NCBI GenBank assembly: GCA_002368665.1 | Contig: DFEK01000003.1 | Span: forward strand, 67,955-131,954 | Direction: 5' to 3' | Length of the DNA stretch: 64,000 nucleotides | From: Lachnospiraceae bacterium UBA3804 | Lineage (GTDB): Bacteria > Bacillota > Clostridia > Lachnospirales > Lachnospiraceae | In this document: positions 1 through 8,382 of the stretch, piece after piece | How positions within the stretch are numbered: the first letter of the stretch is position 1 | Layout: every line of letters starts with the position of its first letter | Translations under genes and position numbers: made by a program | Notes under the pieces: generated by a model | Told to the model about the DNA's origin: nothing | Database searches by the model: none | What the model saw: only the letters and a program-made list of their open reading frames with translations

Positions 1-230
1 TAATTTTCCGGGCGCGTCGTATCTTCCACAAAACCAAAGGCGGAAATTCCGTCAAAATCAAAATCCTTATTATCCGGATACGGAAATGCAATTCCCAGAT
101 TAAACCGGTCCGGCTTCTTGGACAAAGCATCAAACAGACCGGCAAGCCAGCCTTCCTTGCTGGAAGATGCAATATGCAGTTTCTCGGCAATCTGTGGGAG
201 ACACTGATTGCAAATCCACAAAACCTTCAT
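1..230 (-). CDS. Glycosyltransferase, N-terminal fragment (cut by window edge)
   Basis: Reading leftward from an ATG at 230, 76 codons are open to the window edge, so the 3 prime part is missing. The protein starts MKVLWICNQCLPQIAE, which resembles the first beta strand and loop of GT-B (family 1/4) glycosyltransferases of capsule loci; a later stretch GWLAGLFDAL also fits the N-terminal Rossmann half of such enzymes. The start overlaps the stop of the preceding gene in an ATGA (227-230), indicating translational coupling and membership of the exopolysaccharide operon. The donor and acceptor sugars cannot be told, because the C-terminal nucleotide-sugar binding half is outside the window. Confidence 0.7.
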   Translation of the reverse strand, partial: MKVLWICNQCLPQIAEKLHIASSSKEGWLAGLFDALSKKPDRFNLGIAFPYPDNKDFDFDGISAFGFVEDTTRPEN

Positions 231-1081
231 CGATACATTTTCTTTCTTAAACGGTCATACGCTCCCGAAAACGGAGAATCGGAGGCGATCCAACGTCTGA
301 GCGGTTGCAGGGTAATCACCCCGAACAACTTTTCTTTCCGGATCTGTTTTTTGCTCATATATTTTTCCGTGATGGATCTGTGCTCTTCACGGTCTCTTCT
401 GCGATTTTCTTTGCTTTCACTGTATCCACCGCCTTCGTAATCCGCCACGACCATGTTCAGGCAGACCGGTCTGGCTTTACCGACAAAATAGTTGTAAAGG
501 AAAAAGTCATAGTCGGCACGGATCTTGTATTTCGGATTTAACTGCTTGTTTCTCCAAAGTTCGCGCTTGAAGAAGCAGGCCTGGTGGCAGGGAATATGAC
601 GATAACATTGGGATGGTGTGATTTTCTCCGGAAGATGCATGATATTTCCCGCACGGCGGAAATATGCATCGCCGTAATAAATCTTTTTGTTTCCGGTTGA
701 TTCCATCACTTCCTTGGTTTTGCAAAGTACATCCGGTGAATAAAACGAATCTCCGCAGTTCATAAAAGAGATGTAATCACCCTTGGCCATTTTAACCGCA
801 TAATTCATGGCATCATATATCCCGCTGTCCGGAACACTGTAAATGCGAACATCCGGAAAACCGCCTTCTTTTACGTATATTTCCTGCAGTCCGTCACTTT
901 CGGAAAGGTGATATCCTTCCGAAATAAGATATTCTTTGCAGGAAAGGAGCGAATCATCCTTTGATGCTCCGTCCTTGATGAGCAGTTCAAAGTCCGCATC
1001 CTTTTGTGCAAGGATATTTATAACTGTCTCCTTCAGTTTGTCTCCGGCATTAAAACACACCGTAACAACAGTAAACTTCAT
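227..1081 (-). CDS. Family 2 glycosyltransferase (GT-A fold)
   Basis: This 284-residue protein begins MKFTVVTVCFNAGD, the usual first strand of GT2 enzymes. It carries a DGAS motif near residue 37 and a C-G-D-S acidic motif near residues 109-112, in the place of the metal-binding DXD that holds the nucleotide sugar. The ATG at 1081 is chosen over upstream in-frame starts because an AAGGAA ribosome site lies six bases before it and it falls just after the stop of the preceding gene. It probably adds a sugar to the lipid-linked repeat unit of the exopolysaccharide on the cytoplasmic face of the membrane. The specific sugar is unknown. It is third from last among the visible operon steps and overlaps the next gene by four bases. 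Confidence 0.85.
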   Translation of the reverse strand: MKFTVVTVCFNAGDKLKETVINILAQKDADFELLIKDGASKDDSLLSCKEYLISEGYHLSESDGLQEIYVKEGGFPDVRIYSVPDSGIYDAMNYAVKMAKGDYISFMNCGDSFYSPDVLCKTKEVMESTGNKKIYYGDAYFRRAGNIMHLPEKITPSQCYRHIPCHQACFFKRELWRNKQLNPKYKIRADYDFFLYNYFVGKARPVCLNMVVADYEGGGYSESKENRRRDREEHRSITEKYMSKKQIRKEKLFGVITLQPLRRWIASDSPFSGAYDRLRKKMYR

Positions 1082-1092
1082 GGCCATTCCTT

Positions 1093-2181
1093 TTAATGCG
1101 TAATCCAGTTCCAATACGGAACAATATGTGTCGCCTCATCTTTGCAGGTATGCAGGAAGAAAAGAAAATATCCAGCTCCGGCAACGAATACCGCCACCGT
1201 AACGACGATTCGAAGCCACTTCTTCCGAATTCCCAAAATTACGGACGGAATCAGGAAGATCTGAAATACATTTAAAAAATATCCGATTCTCGAAATCACC
1301 GGCATAAACGAGCAACAGCAATAAACAATCAATGCAAGAAGATTCAGTTTAAAGTAAAACCGGTTCTGTTCCTTTTCCTGCCATCCGGTTTTAAGAAATG
1401 CTACGGCAAACAGTAAAACCACCACACATCTTGCTATTTGTACTACGCTCGTAGTTTGCGTATCATAAACCGAACCTTCGTAGAACGGATAGAAGAAAAA
1501 GATAATCCGCCGGTAGAAATTCGGAAATGCCAGAAGGCTTGCCGCAAACACGCCCAGCACCGGATAAACCCATACTTTCCATCTAAGCTTTGCAAGCGGA
1601 TACACCACCAAGCAGAACAAAACCGCCATATGGAAGGTGGACGCAAGTAAAATCAAAAGAACAAATTTCTCGTATTCTTTGGTGAACAAAAATTTCACCG
1701 CAAACATTGCCACCGCAAGAACCAGATAGTAGCGGACGGAATTAAATCCGGATAGGTAAATGCCGAATATCATATACAGGAAAAACGAATATCCGAATTT
1801 TTCGCCGAGTGCATATATGGCGCGAAGCGAAAAGAAAATGGTCAGCGCGGCAATCAGTCCGAAAATAACAATGTAGTTTTCCTTCCCGAAAAGGAAATGA
1901 CAGACCCGGACAAAGAAATTAAACCCAAACTCCGTGGAAACATAACGGTTCTGGCTGATCAGACTGAATATCGAAGTGTATTCCCAATAATCGTTTCCGA
2001 TGGCAATACGGCAGGCGCTTACTGCAAGGAGCGAGAAAAAAATCCCGAAAAGAAGACTGAAATTTTTCAGTTTTCCTCTGGTAAATGCATTCGCACCCGT
2101 AACAGGAACGATATTCTCTTTCGGTTCAACCAGCAGTCCGAGCGCCACGGTTACGGCTGCCAGAATCAGATAGATTAACAT
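1093..2181 (-). CDS. EpsG-family polysaccharide polymerase-like membrane protein
   Basis: A 362-residue, very hydrophobic protein with about ten predicted membrane segments. It starts with MLIYLILAAVTVALG and contains the loop SACRIAIGNDYWEYTSIF followed by E-F-G-F-N, which is characteristic of the EpsG family. EpsG proteins are the Wzy-like polymerases of Gram-positive exopolysaccharide operons, joining flipped lipid-linked repeat units outside the membrane. The ATG at 2181 overlaps the stop of the upstream glycosyltransferase by a few bases, and a longer upstream reading is rejected because it would be hydrophilic and overlap that gene deeply. Family assignment is from recalled motifs and topology; polymerase activity is inferred from family and position. 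Confidence 0.8.
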   Translation of the reverse strand: MLIYLILAAVTVALGLLVEPKENIVPVTGANAFTRGKLKNFSLLFGIFFSLLAVSACRIAIGNDYWEYTSIFSLISQNRYVSTEFGFNFFVRVCHFLFGKENYIVIFGLIAALTIFFSLRAIYALGEKFGYSFFLYMIFGIYLSGFNSVRYYLVLAVAMFAVKFLFTKEYEKFVLLILLASTFHMAVLFCLVVYPLAKLRWKVWVYPVLGVFAASLLAFPNFYRRIIFFFYPFYEGSVYDTQTTSVVQIARCVVVLLFAVAFLKTGWQEKEQNRFYFKLNLLALIVYCCCSFMPVISRIGYFLNVFQIFLIPSVILGIRKKWLRIVVTVAVFVAGAGYFLFFLHTCKDEATHIVPYWNWITH

Positions 2182-2966
2182 TCCCGAATCCTTTTCCCCT
2201 CTTTGATTCCTTCCGTGATCAGTTTCCAGGCTTTCTTTTTGCCCAATTCTTTCGTTTCTATGTTTCGTTTTAAATACACAAAGCGGAACGCCCAAAGCGG
2301 TGCAAATCCTTTATAGAGAAAGGCAAACAACACACCTCTGTCGTGAAAGTATTTCTCGTTGAATCCGTTAAACCAGGTGGACTGACGATACTCCTCTTCG
2401 CCGAGAACCTCCGTGGAAGTGAATATCTTTAATCCTTTTCTTAAACAATCTGTCAGGAAGAGGGAATCTTCTCCGTTGGAGTATTTCGCCCCCCCGCCGA
2501 AAAGCAGGGAATACTTTACGCCAGCCTTCACCAGGGAATCTCTTCTTGCCGCAATGGAGTAGGCCGGATAGCGTCCGCAGTTTAATTTGCCGATCTTTTT
2601 CTCCTCTTCATTCCAATATGTCTTTCGCTTCGGATCTACACGAACATTGAACAAAATCAGGTCGGCATCCGGTCTTTTCGCAAAAGCGGAAATAACTTTG
2701 TCCGCATAGCCGGCATCGTAAATAATGTCCTCATCCGAGAAAAGCACAAGTTCGGCATTCGCGTTTTCCAGGCAAAGGTTTCTGCTTCGTCCGACTCCGC
2801 GTCCGTCGTCGGAGATAATCAGAATACGGCATCCGTCAATTTTTTCTTCCGCGCGCTTTCTTTCGTCGCACTGATTGACCAAAACCGCATCCGTCTCAAT
2901 ATGCATTTTTCGGATCAGTTCTTCCGGCTTGTTTTTCAGGGAAGAAATCAGGACTTCGAGTTTCAA
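2175..2966 (-). CDS. Glycosyltransferase-like protein (GT2/GT-A type)
   Basis: This 263-residue protein has a GT-A pattern: GRGVGRSRN (donor-side helix) followed by FSDEDI, a D-E-D variant of the DXD metal site, then a C-terminal region with G-E-D-S near residue 165 typical of the catalytic base loop. The first strand (KLEVLISSLK) is less canonical than in its neighbours. The start codon is TTG at 2966, with an AGG-type ribosome site overlapping the stop of the upstream gene; no better ATG is present. It probably adds one sugar of the exopolysaccharide repeat unit in the cytoplasm. The sugar is not predictable. It sits between the chain-length protein and the EpsG-like polymerase. Confidence 0.75.
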   Translation of the reverse strand: MKLEVLISSLKNKPEELIRKMHIETDAVLVNQCDERKRAEEKIDGCRILIISDDGRGVGRSRNLCLENANAELVLFSDEDIIYDAGYADKVISAFAKRPDADLILFNVRVDPKRKTYWNEEEKKIGKLNCGRYPAYSIAARRDSLVKAGVKYSLLFGGGAKYSNGEDSLFLTDCLRKGLKIFTSTEVLGEEEYRQSTWFNGFNEKYFHDRGVLFAFLYKGFAPLWAFRFVYLKRNIETKELGKKKAWKLITEGIKEGKRIREC

Positions 2967-2975
2967 TGCGCTTAC

Positions 2976-4031
2976 CTACTTTTCCCTGCTTCCCAGATAG
3001 CGAAGCAATCTCTTTTTATGGGTTCCGTAAAGAACAAATCCAAGTACAGGAATGTTCTGCGTTTTTAACAAATCCAGGGCACGTTCCAGAAGTTTTCCTC
3101 TGCGGTTTTCCGCACGGAGTAAAAGAATCACACCGTCGGAATTCTTTATTTCGGATACCGCTTCGGGCTTTTCGTTTATGCCGTCCGTACACTGCAGTAC
3201 TTCGCCCGCAGGTGCGAATGATACGATTTTCTCCGCAAGTGCTTTGATGTCCTCCCTGCCGCAACCGGTTTCGGAAGATACATCGCTTAAATATACTTTC
3301 GTTTTGTCTTTGAGTGTATTTTCAAGATTCAGTTTTCCGGTTTCTTTGTTCCATTCGGAGATCGCATTTCCGTCCTTATCAAGGCAGAGAAGTGTGGGAA
3401 TGCCGTAGCGCATCCGCGTCTGTTCCGGAAGAAAAACCGAATCATCCAACGCAAAGGCAAAGAGAAGAATCAACAATGCAAAGACTGCTCCGACCACCGC
3501 GCCCGTAATACACATGCGAAGCGTACGGTTATCCTGCGTTTTCTTTTCCGCCGTTTGCGGGGAAGTAAAAATCTGCACCTCTTCCACATCCACCATGCGC
3601 TCGCCCAGTTTAATCAGGGCGTTCTCATAAGCATGAGCAATATCCACCGCTTCCTTCGGATCTTTGCAGGTAACTGTCAGGATCACAAGACGGACATCGC
3701 TTTCAAGACCGGCCGTTGCAACACTTCTTAAATACTCCTTCGTCGTATCAAAAGAAAGATTTGCCATGACCTCGTCAAGGCAGGCATCGGACGCCGAAAG
3801 CGTCTGCCAGGTGTAGTCGTTAATATAAACATTTTCAAGACGTACCTCGGGAGCATAGGTTAAGTAAAGCTCCGATTTGGCCACCCAGTCGGGTGAGGGT
3901 GCGAAAGTGAAATTTTTCAAATAATATCCGCCGCCGAATAAAAGTGCACCGAGTAAGGCACCAAGTAAAACCAGATAGCATTTTCTCAAAAGATATAAAA
4001 ACAACAGTTTAATGTTTACGGTTTCCTTCAT
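2976..4031 (-). CDS. Wzz/CpsC-type chain-length protein with kinase-like tail lacking a P-loop
   Basis: This 351-residue protein has a membrane segment at about residues 14-38, an extracellular Wzz-like region to about 170 and a second membrane segment at about 172-195, the layout of polysaccharide co-polymerases that set chain length. The cytoplasmic tail (about 205-351) resembles the CpsD/YwqD tyrosine-kinase fold in outline: a start like R-Y-G-I-P-T-L, and an end like PVLGFVLYG. It has no Walker A G-x-G-K-S/T sequence and no tyrosine cluster at the C-terminus, so it is unlikely to bind ATP like a BY-kinase. It follows the initiating sugar transferase by 14 bases and is preceded by an AGAGGA ribosome site. 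No separate kinase or phosphatase gene is visible nearby. Confidence 0.8.
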   Translation of the reverse strand: MKETVNIKLLFLYLLRKCYLVLLGALLGALLFGGGYYLKNFTFAPSPDWVAKSELYLTYAPEVRLENVYINDYTWQTLSASDACLDEVMANLSFDTTKEYLRSVATAGLESDVRLVILTVTCKDPKEAVDIAHAYENALIKLGERMVDVEEVQIFTSPQTAEKKTQDNRTLRMCITGAVVGAVFALLILLFAFALDDSVFLPEQTRMRYGIPTLLCLDKDGNAISEWNKETGKLNLENTLKDKTKVYLSDVSSETGCGREDIKALAEKIVSFAPAGEVLQCTDGINEKPEAVSEIKNSDGVILLLRAENRRGKLLERALDLLKTQNIPVLGFVLYGTHKKRLLRYLGSREK

Positions 4032-4045
4032 GAAAAGTCCTCTTT

Positions 4046-5428
4046 CTACTTTCTGTCCTCTCTGGCATCCTGCTTAAGCGCCGTAATTTGTCCGGCGGAA
4101 ACACCTTCCGTTGCATCCGGCATAAACAGTACTTTCAATGTCAGCAGCATCAGTCTTAAATCCAGCCACGTCGTGTAATTCTCGATGTAAATCAGATCCA
4201 GTTTCAGTTTATCGTACGGGGTTGTATTGTATTTGCCGTAGACCTGTGCATATCCCGCAAGGCCGGCTTTTACCTTGGTGCGGAATCGGAACTCAGGCAT
4301 CTCTTTCACATATTCTTTGATAATCTCCGGACGTTCCGGTCTGGGACCGATAAAGGACATGTTACCAGAAAGGATATTGAATAACTGCGGAAGTTCATCA
4401 ATACGGACTTTACGGATAAAACGTCCGATGGGTGTAATTCGCGGATCCTTTTTGGAAGCGAGTCTTGCCTGGCCATCCTTTTCCGCGTCCACGCGCATGG
4501 AACGGAATTTGATGATTTTAAAGATTTTGCCTCCGATGGTAACCCGTTTCTGCTTGTAGAATACCGGACCGCCGTCGTAAAGTTTCACCAGAATGGCGGT
4601 AATCAGCATGATCGGAGAGGTCGCGATGATCAGAATCAGTGCACAAATCAAATCGATCAGGCGCTTGATAACACGCTGCTCAAAGCTTAGCGGATACTCT
4701 CTCGTCAGCATGATGGGTGTATCAAAGAAATGCAGAACATCCGCGCCCTGTACGATGACGTCGGAGATCTTCGGCATCATATAAACGCGAATGGACCTGG
4801 AATAGCAGAATTTCAACAGATTGTTTCTGGATTTGGTGGGAATATCCCAGATAACAAGTCCCTCTTTGTGTTTGAGAATTTCCTCTTTGATCTTCTCCTC
4901 ATCTTCCGAGATATTCATGATCTTGGAGATGGCAAAGCGGTCTTTTCGGGAATTGAATTTCTTGACGATCGCGTCAACCGGACGGTCTCCGGATACCAGC
5001 AAAAGGTTTCTCGGAGCAAATACGATGCGATAGATAAAATTCGACACATATGCCCAGATCAGTGCAAAGACTAACTGTGCTGCGGTAAGTGCAAGAATAT
5101 ATTTGATTTTGGCAAGGCCCGCATTCATCAAAGACAACTGGGCGTAGGCAATTACATTCGTCACCAGGATGGAAATAGCCTGGGAAAGGAATATTTCAAA
5201 GCTACGCAGGTAACCGATCTTACCTGCACCGTATGCCAAACAGAAGGTAGCCAGGATCACCGCGTAAATAGTGATGACCAGGATATCACCTTTCTGCCAG
5301 AACTGAACCTGGACGGACTCTTTGTATTTCCAAAACCATAATAAAGCATATCCCGTTACATCAATGGCAAATTCAACAAAAGCCAGTAACAGGACCAGTA
5401 TGCGTTTGGCGGCATCTCTTTTTCTCAT
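4046..5428 (-). CDS. Undecaprenyl-phosphate sugar transferase (initiating polyprenyl transferase)
   Basis: This is a 460-residue member of the WcaJ/WbaP-type bacterial sugar transferases, which move a sugar 1-phosphate from a UDP-sugar to undecaprenyl phosphate and so start repeat-unit synthesis. The N-terminal third has four to five membrane segments. The C-terminal domain (from about 255) shows the family signatures K-R-L-I-D, GGPVFYKQKR, KFRSMR, R-I-D-E-L-P-Q-L and FIGPRPERPE. The ATG at 5428 has a GGGAG ribosome site nine bases upstream, whereas the ATG five codons earlier overlaps that site. It is the first gene of the left operon, behind the promoter at 5501-5529. Confidence 0.93.
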   Translation of the reverse strand: MRKRDAAKRILVLLLAFVEFAIDVTGYALLWFWKYKESVQVQFWQKGDILVITIYAVILATFCLAYGAGKIGYLRSFEIFLSQAISILVTNVIAYAQLSLMNAGLAKIKYILALTAAQLVFALIWAYVSNFIYRIVFAPRNLLLVSGDRPVDAIVKKFNSRKDRFAISKIMNISEDEEKIKEEILKHKEGLVIWDIPTKSRNNLLKFCYSRSIRVYMMPKISDVIVQGADVLHFFDTPIMLTREYPLSFEQRVIKRLIDLICALILIIATSPIMLITAILVKLYDGGPVFYKQKRVTIGGKIFKIIKFRSMRVDAEKDGQARLASKKDPRITPIGRFIRKVRIDELPQLFNILSGNMSFIGPRPERPEIIKEYVKEMPEFRFRTKVKAGLAGYAQVYGKYNTTPYDKLKLDLIYIENYTTWLDLRLMLLTLKVLFMPDATEGVSAGQITALKQDAREDRK

Positions 5429-5500
5429 AAAAAAATCTCCCATGCGGTATTTTTTGAAATGACCTTAATGCCCGAGTCAGAGCAAAGCATAGTTCATTTT

Positions 5501-5529
5501 ATTGTACCACACGAAAGACCTTTTTTCAA
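5501..5529 (-). promoter_or_regulatory. Sigma-A type promoter for the exopolysaccharide operon
   Basis: Reading leftward, TTGAAA (5529-5524) and TACAAT (5506-5501) are separated by exactly 17 bases. The transcript would start about 65 bases before the sugar transferase ATG at 5428. The -35 box overlaps the T-tract of the terminator that ends the upstream operon. Confidence 0.75.
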
Positions 5530-5553
5530 GAAAACAAGCGCTTTTCGGCGCTT
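5527..5553 (-). terminator. Intrinsic terminator of the ten-gene glycan operon
   Basis: On the minus strand AAGCGC and GCGCTT form a six-base stem around a CGAAAA loop, followed by GTTTTCTTG. It lies about 20 bases after the stop of the glycosyltransferase at 5575 and just before the next promoter. Confidence 0.8.
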
Positions 5554-5574
5554 TATTTTCCCTGTTTTTCCGAC

Positions 5575-6330
5575 TTAAATTCTGCGTTTCACCGCACGTG
5601 CTCCCCAATGGATAAAATACCATGCACTTTGGAAGACATTTAACTTCTCCCACTTGCGGTAAAGATACCAGATACGGCGAACCGCCTCGAGCTTGTTTGA
5701 GGATAGGGATTTGGCGGGTCTGCGGTATAAAACCAGGTTTTTATTGAGGCCGTAGGCCTTCTTCCCGCTCCTTAAAATCTGCCACCAAAGTGCCGTATCC
5801 TCGCTCTTGATCGCAGGCATGAACAACTCTTCCTTGGCAATTTTACGCGTATCGAACATGACGGTCGAAGTAAAAATGGTCGTATTCTTCAAAGCCTGCC
5901 TGTATGTCAGGCTCTCCGGAACATGCACAATCTTCCCCGTCGGCTCGGCAGCTTCGGTGCCAAATTCATATCCGGTAAATGAAAAAGCGGCATTTTTCTT
6001 CTCCATGAAGCGGATCTGATCTTTTAATTTGTTCTCATTCCAAAGATCATCCGCGTCCAGAAAAGCGATATACCGTCCGGACGCCTTTTTGATTCCGGCA
6101 TTTCTCGCCTTGGCGGCGCCGACATTGTCGCCAAGATACATCACTTTAATCCTGGGGTCTTTCTGCCGCAGTTCCTCTAAAATTTTCTTCGTCCCGTCTT
6201 TCGATCCGTTTTCGGCCAGAATCAGCTCCCACTTATCCACAGTTTGGGCAAGGACACTGTCGACCGTATTCGCTATAAATTTTTCGGCATTGTACACAGG
6301 GGTGATAATGCTGACCAAAACCTCGCTCAT
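5575..6330 (-). CDS. Family 2 glycosyltransferase
   Basis: A 251-residue GT-A enzyme with a textbook N-terminus: VSIITPVYNAEKFI, then ENGSKDGT near residue 40, AKARNAG and FLDADDLW near residue 90 (the DXD-type metal and nucleotide-sugar site). It lacks membrane segments, so it acts at the inner membrane surface as a soluble or peripheral enzyme. The ATG at 6330 overlaps the stop of the upstream polytopic protein in an ATGA. It is the last gene of the ten-gene operon before the terminator at 5527-5553. Donor and acceptor are unknown; the close family is used for lipopolysaccharide- and teichoic-acid-like side chains. Confidence 0.9.
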   Translation of the reverse strand: MSEVLVSIITPVYNAEKFIANTVDSVLAQTVDKWELILAENGSKDGTKKILEELRQKDPRIKVMYLGDNVGAAKARNAGIKKASGRYIAFLDADDLWNENKLKDQIRFMEKKNAAFSFTGYEFGTEAAEPTGKIVHVPESLTYRQALKNTTIFTSTVMFDTRKIAKEELFMPAIKSEDTALWWQILRSGKKAYGLNKNLVLYRRPAKSLSSNKLEAVRRIWYLYRKWEKLNVFQSAWYFIHWGARAVKRRI

Positions 6331-7913
6331 TTTTGCCCTTTCTTGTAGATAATATAGGAATCCGTTTCGTAAATCACGATATAATTTTTATCTAAAACAT
6401 CTCTATTCTCAGTATAAATCCGTTCGTAGGATCTGACGATCCATTCCGGATTGGCTTCTTCTGACGAAAGTTTGGAGAACAGTAAATACTCCGGATTTTC
6501 AGAAAAGGTACCCTCTTCCAGCACGAAATTTTCGGCCGGTCCGACCGGTACGGCACAAATTGCTTTCGGCTCCATGGTATACATTAAGATTGTATTCTCC
6601 CATTTATCTTTGGAGGGATCTGCTTTCAAAACCTTCTCCCAGTCATTTCTCAAAGTATTCCATTCCGCTTGCACGGCTGAATGTGCATATCTGTCTGCGG
6701 TAAAATAGCGGAACCTTCCGGCCGACAGAAATACTCCCGCCAGGCTGACCAGCAGTAAAAGGCGCACCAGGTATTCCCGTTTGCACATGGCAAGCAGGTA
6801 CAAAGAAAAGAGTATCACGATCTGCGTTCCGCGGTAAAATGTATCGGGCAGAATGGTATAGAGCGTCATATACATGGCATAAAACAAAGCCACGGAATGT
6901 GCTATCATCCGGCCGAGATAAGCATCATCCTTCTTTTCCGGATTGGCTTTTCCGCGAAATGCCATGAAGAGACCGACTCCGATCATTACCAATGCCAGAA
7001 TAACGCTGTAGGGATAGATCGGTTCCGATTTGAAATAATTTTTCAGCTCCCATACGCCAAGCAGACCGTCCTTGGCCATATACAGTGTACTCTTAACCGC
7101 ACCGGCAAAGTCCTTCGCCGAAAGTGCAGCCAGTAGGCTTTCCGTCTTGCCAATATTATAATTGCTGGAAATCAAATGCAGGAAATAATAGCTTCCCCCC
7201 CCAACGATTGCCGTAACCGGAAGGGAAACCAAAAAGCGGATATACCCTTTCTTTTCTTTCAGCAATGCACAGACATAGAGAGGGATTGCAAACGCAAAGA
7301 AGGTATAAACCTGCACGGAATATAAGAAAAAGAGCGGAATGATCAGATACGAGATCCACCATTTTCTCTGTTTGGCAAAATAGAGATAATAGAGCATCCC
7401 CGCCAAGACCACAGCAATGGCATAACGGTAGATCTCCGACATATTTGTAGTCAGGTACAAAAGCAACGGAACAAAAAAGAGTTGAAATCCGATCAGTCTG
7501 ACATTCTGTTCACGTTCCGGTCTGGCCAAGAGCCAGAATACGAGGTTCGCCAGAACCATAAAAAACAGATTGGCAAAGAAAACAAAAGACTGCCCCGTCG
7601 GAAAAATCTTGGCCAAAAGGGCATACGGAAGTATGATTGCGGGACTCCAGGCCGGGCCTGAACCCAGAATGGCATGGTTTGCATTAAATCCCCAGTAGCC
7701 CAGGGGCGAAAGATGCTTTGCATAGTTCTCGATGAGTTTTAAATAAACGGCTTCATCATTCCAGATAATGCCCGGAAAAGGATCCGCTTTCTTGATAATC
7801 CCCCAGAAAGCGGCATAGAGCAAACTGATGATGACCGGAGTCAGAATCATCAGTACCGTACAGAGAACTGCACTCACTTTGGGATTCTTCTTTTTGCCGA
7901 TTTCGTTACTCAC
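6327..7913 (-). CDS. Polytopic membrane protein, possible GT-C glycosyltransferase
   Basis: A 528-residue protein with about eleven membrane segments and a hydrophilic C-terminal domain of about 120 residues. The first outside loop contains IIWNDEAVYLKL, an acidic D-E pair in the place where GT-C enzymes using polyprenyl-phosphate sugars keep a catalytic or metal-binding acid. I do not recognise a named family. Start is GTG at 7913, overlapping the DUF212 stop as GTGA, and the end overlaps the next gene as ATGA. The tight coupling to a GT2 suggests that the GT2 makes a lipid-linked sugar which this protein could transfer outside, but that is inference. Confidence 0.65.
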   Translation of the reverse strand: MSNEIGKKKNPKVSAVLCTVLMILTPVIISLLYAAFWGIIKKADPFPGIIWNDEAVYLKLIENYAKHLSPLGYWGFNANHAILGSGPAWSPAIILPYALLAKIFPTGQSFVFFANLFFMVLANLVFWLLARPEREQNVRLIGFQLFFVPLLLYLTTNMSEIYRYAIAVVLAGMLYYLYFAKQRKWWISYLIIPLFFLYSVQVYTFFAFAIPLYVCALLKEKKGYIRFLVSLPVTAIVGGGSYYFLHLISSNYNIGKTESLLAALSAKDFAGAVKSTLYMAKDGLLGVWELKNYFKSEPIYPYSVILALVMIGVGLFMAFRGKANPEKKDDAYLGRMIAHSVALFYAMYMTLYTILPDTFYRGTQIVILFSLYLLAMCKREYLVRLLLLVSLAGVFLSAGRFRYFTADRYAHSAVQAEWNTLRNDWEKVLKADPSKDKWENTILMYTMEPKAICAVPVGPAENFVLEEGTFSENPEYLLFSKLSSEEANPEWIVRSYERIYTENRDVLDKNYIVIYETDSYIIYKKGQK

Positions 7914-8377
7914 TTAATAACCACCAGACAATAAACAAGTGCAAAAGCAATACCGAGGGCTGCTCCCACCCAAACCTGGATCGGAGTGTGACCGATATGC
8001 TCCCGCAGCCGTTTTCTTTCCGTCAGACGACTCTCGCCCCGACGGTCGTTTTCCAGAATTTCATTCAATACCGCCGACTGCGTTCCCGTTTCTCTTCTGA
8101 CGCCGACGGCATCATACATTACCACAACAGACATTACACAGGCAATGGCTGTAATCGGAGATGATATTCCCTCGTTAATCAAAAGCGATGTGGTAAGACC
8201 ACACATGGCCGCAGAGTGACAGGATGGCATTCCGCCGCTTCCGATCAAACGTTCCGGAACAAATTTCTTTGTAGCAAACAGGTGTATGAAGGTTTTTACA
8301 ACCTGCGCCATCACCCAGCTTCCGATGGCACTGACCAGCACCTCGTTGCATACCATATCTTTCAAAAACTGTAACAT
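7910..8377 (-). CDS. Divergent PAP2 family membrane protein (DUF212, YuiD-like)
   Basis: This 155-residue protein matches the DUF212 family, which is related to acid phosphatase/vanadium peroxidase (PAP2) enzymes. Visible motifs are GSGGMPSCHSA near residue 48 (the SxxH-type core), a YDAVGVRRETG stretch near residue 90, and HIGHTPIQ near residue 128. It has four or five membrane segments. Family members are presumed to dephosphorylate a lipid or polyprenyl substrate, but this is not established. In this operon a role in recycling polyprenyl phosphate for glycan export would be reasonable. The ATG at 8377 has a GAGGG ribosome site. Confidence 0.85.
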   Translation of the reverse strand: MLQFLKDMVCNEVLVSAIGSWVMAQVVKTFIHLFATKKFVPERLIGSGGMPSCHSAAMCGLTTSLLINEGISSPITAIACVMSVVVMYDAVGVRRETGTQSAVLNEILENDRRGESRLTERKRLREHIGHTPIQVWVGAALGIAFALVYCLVVIK

Positions 8378-8382
8378 TACAA

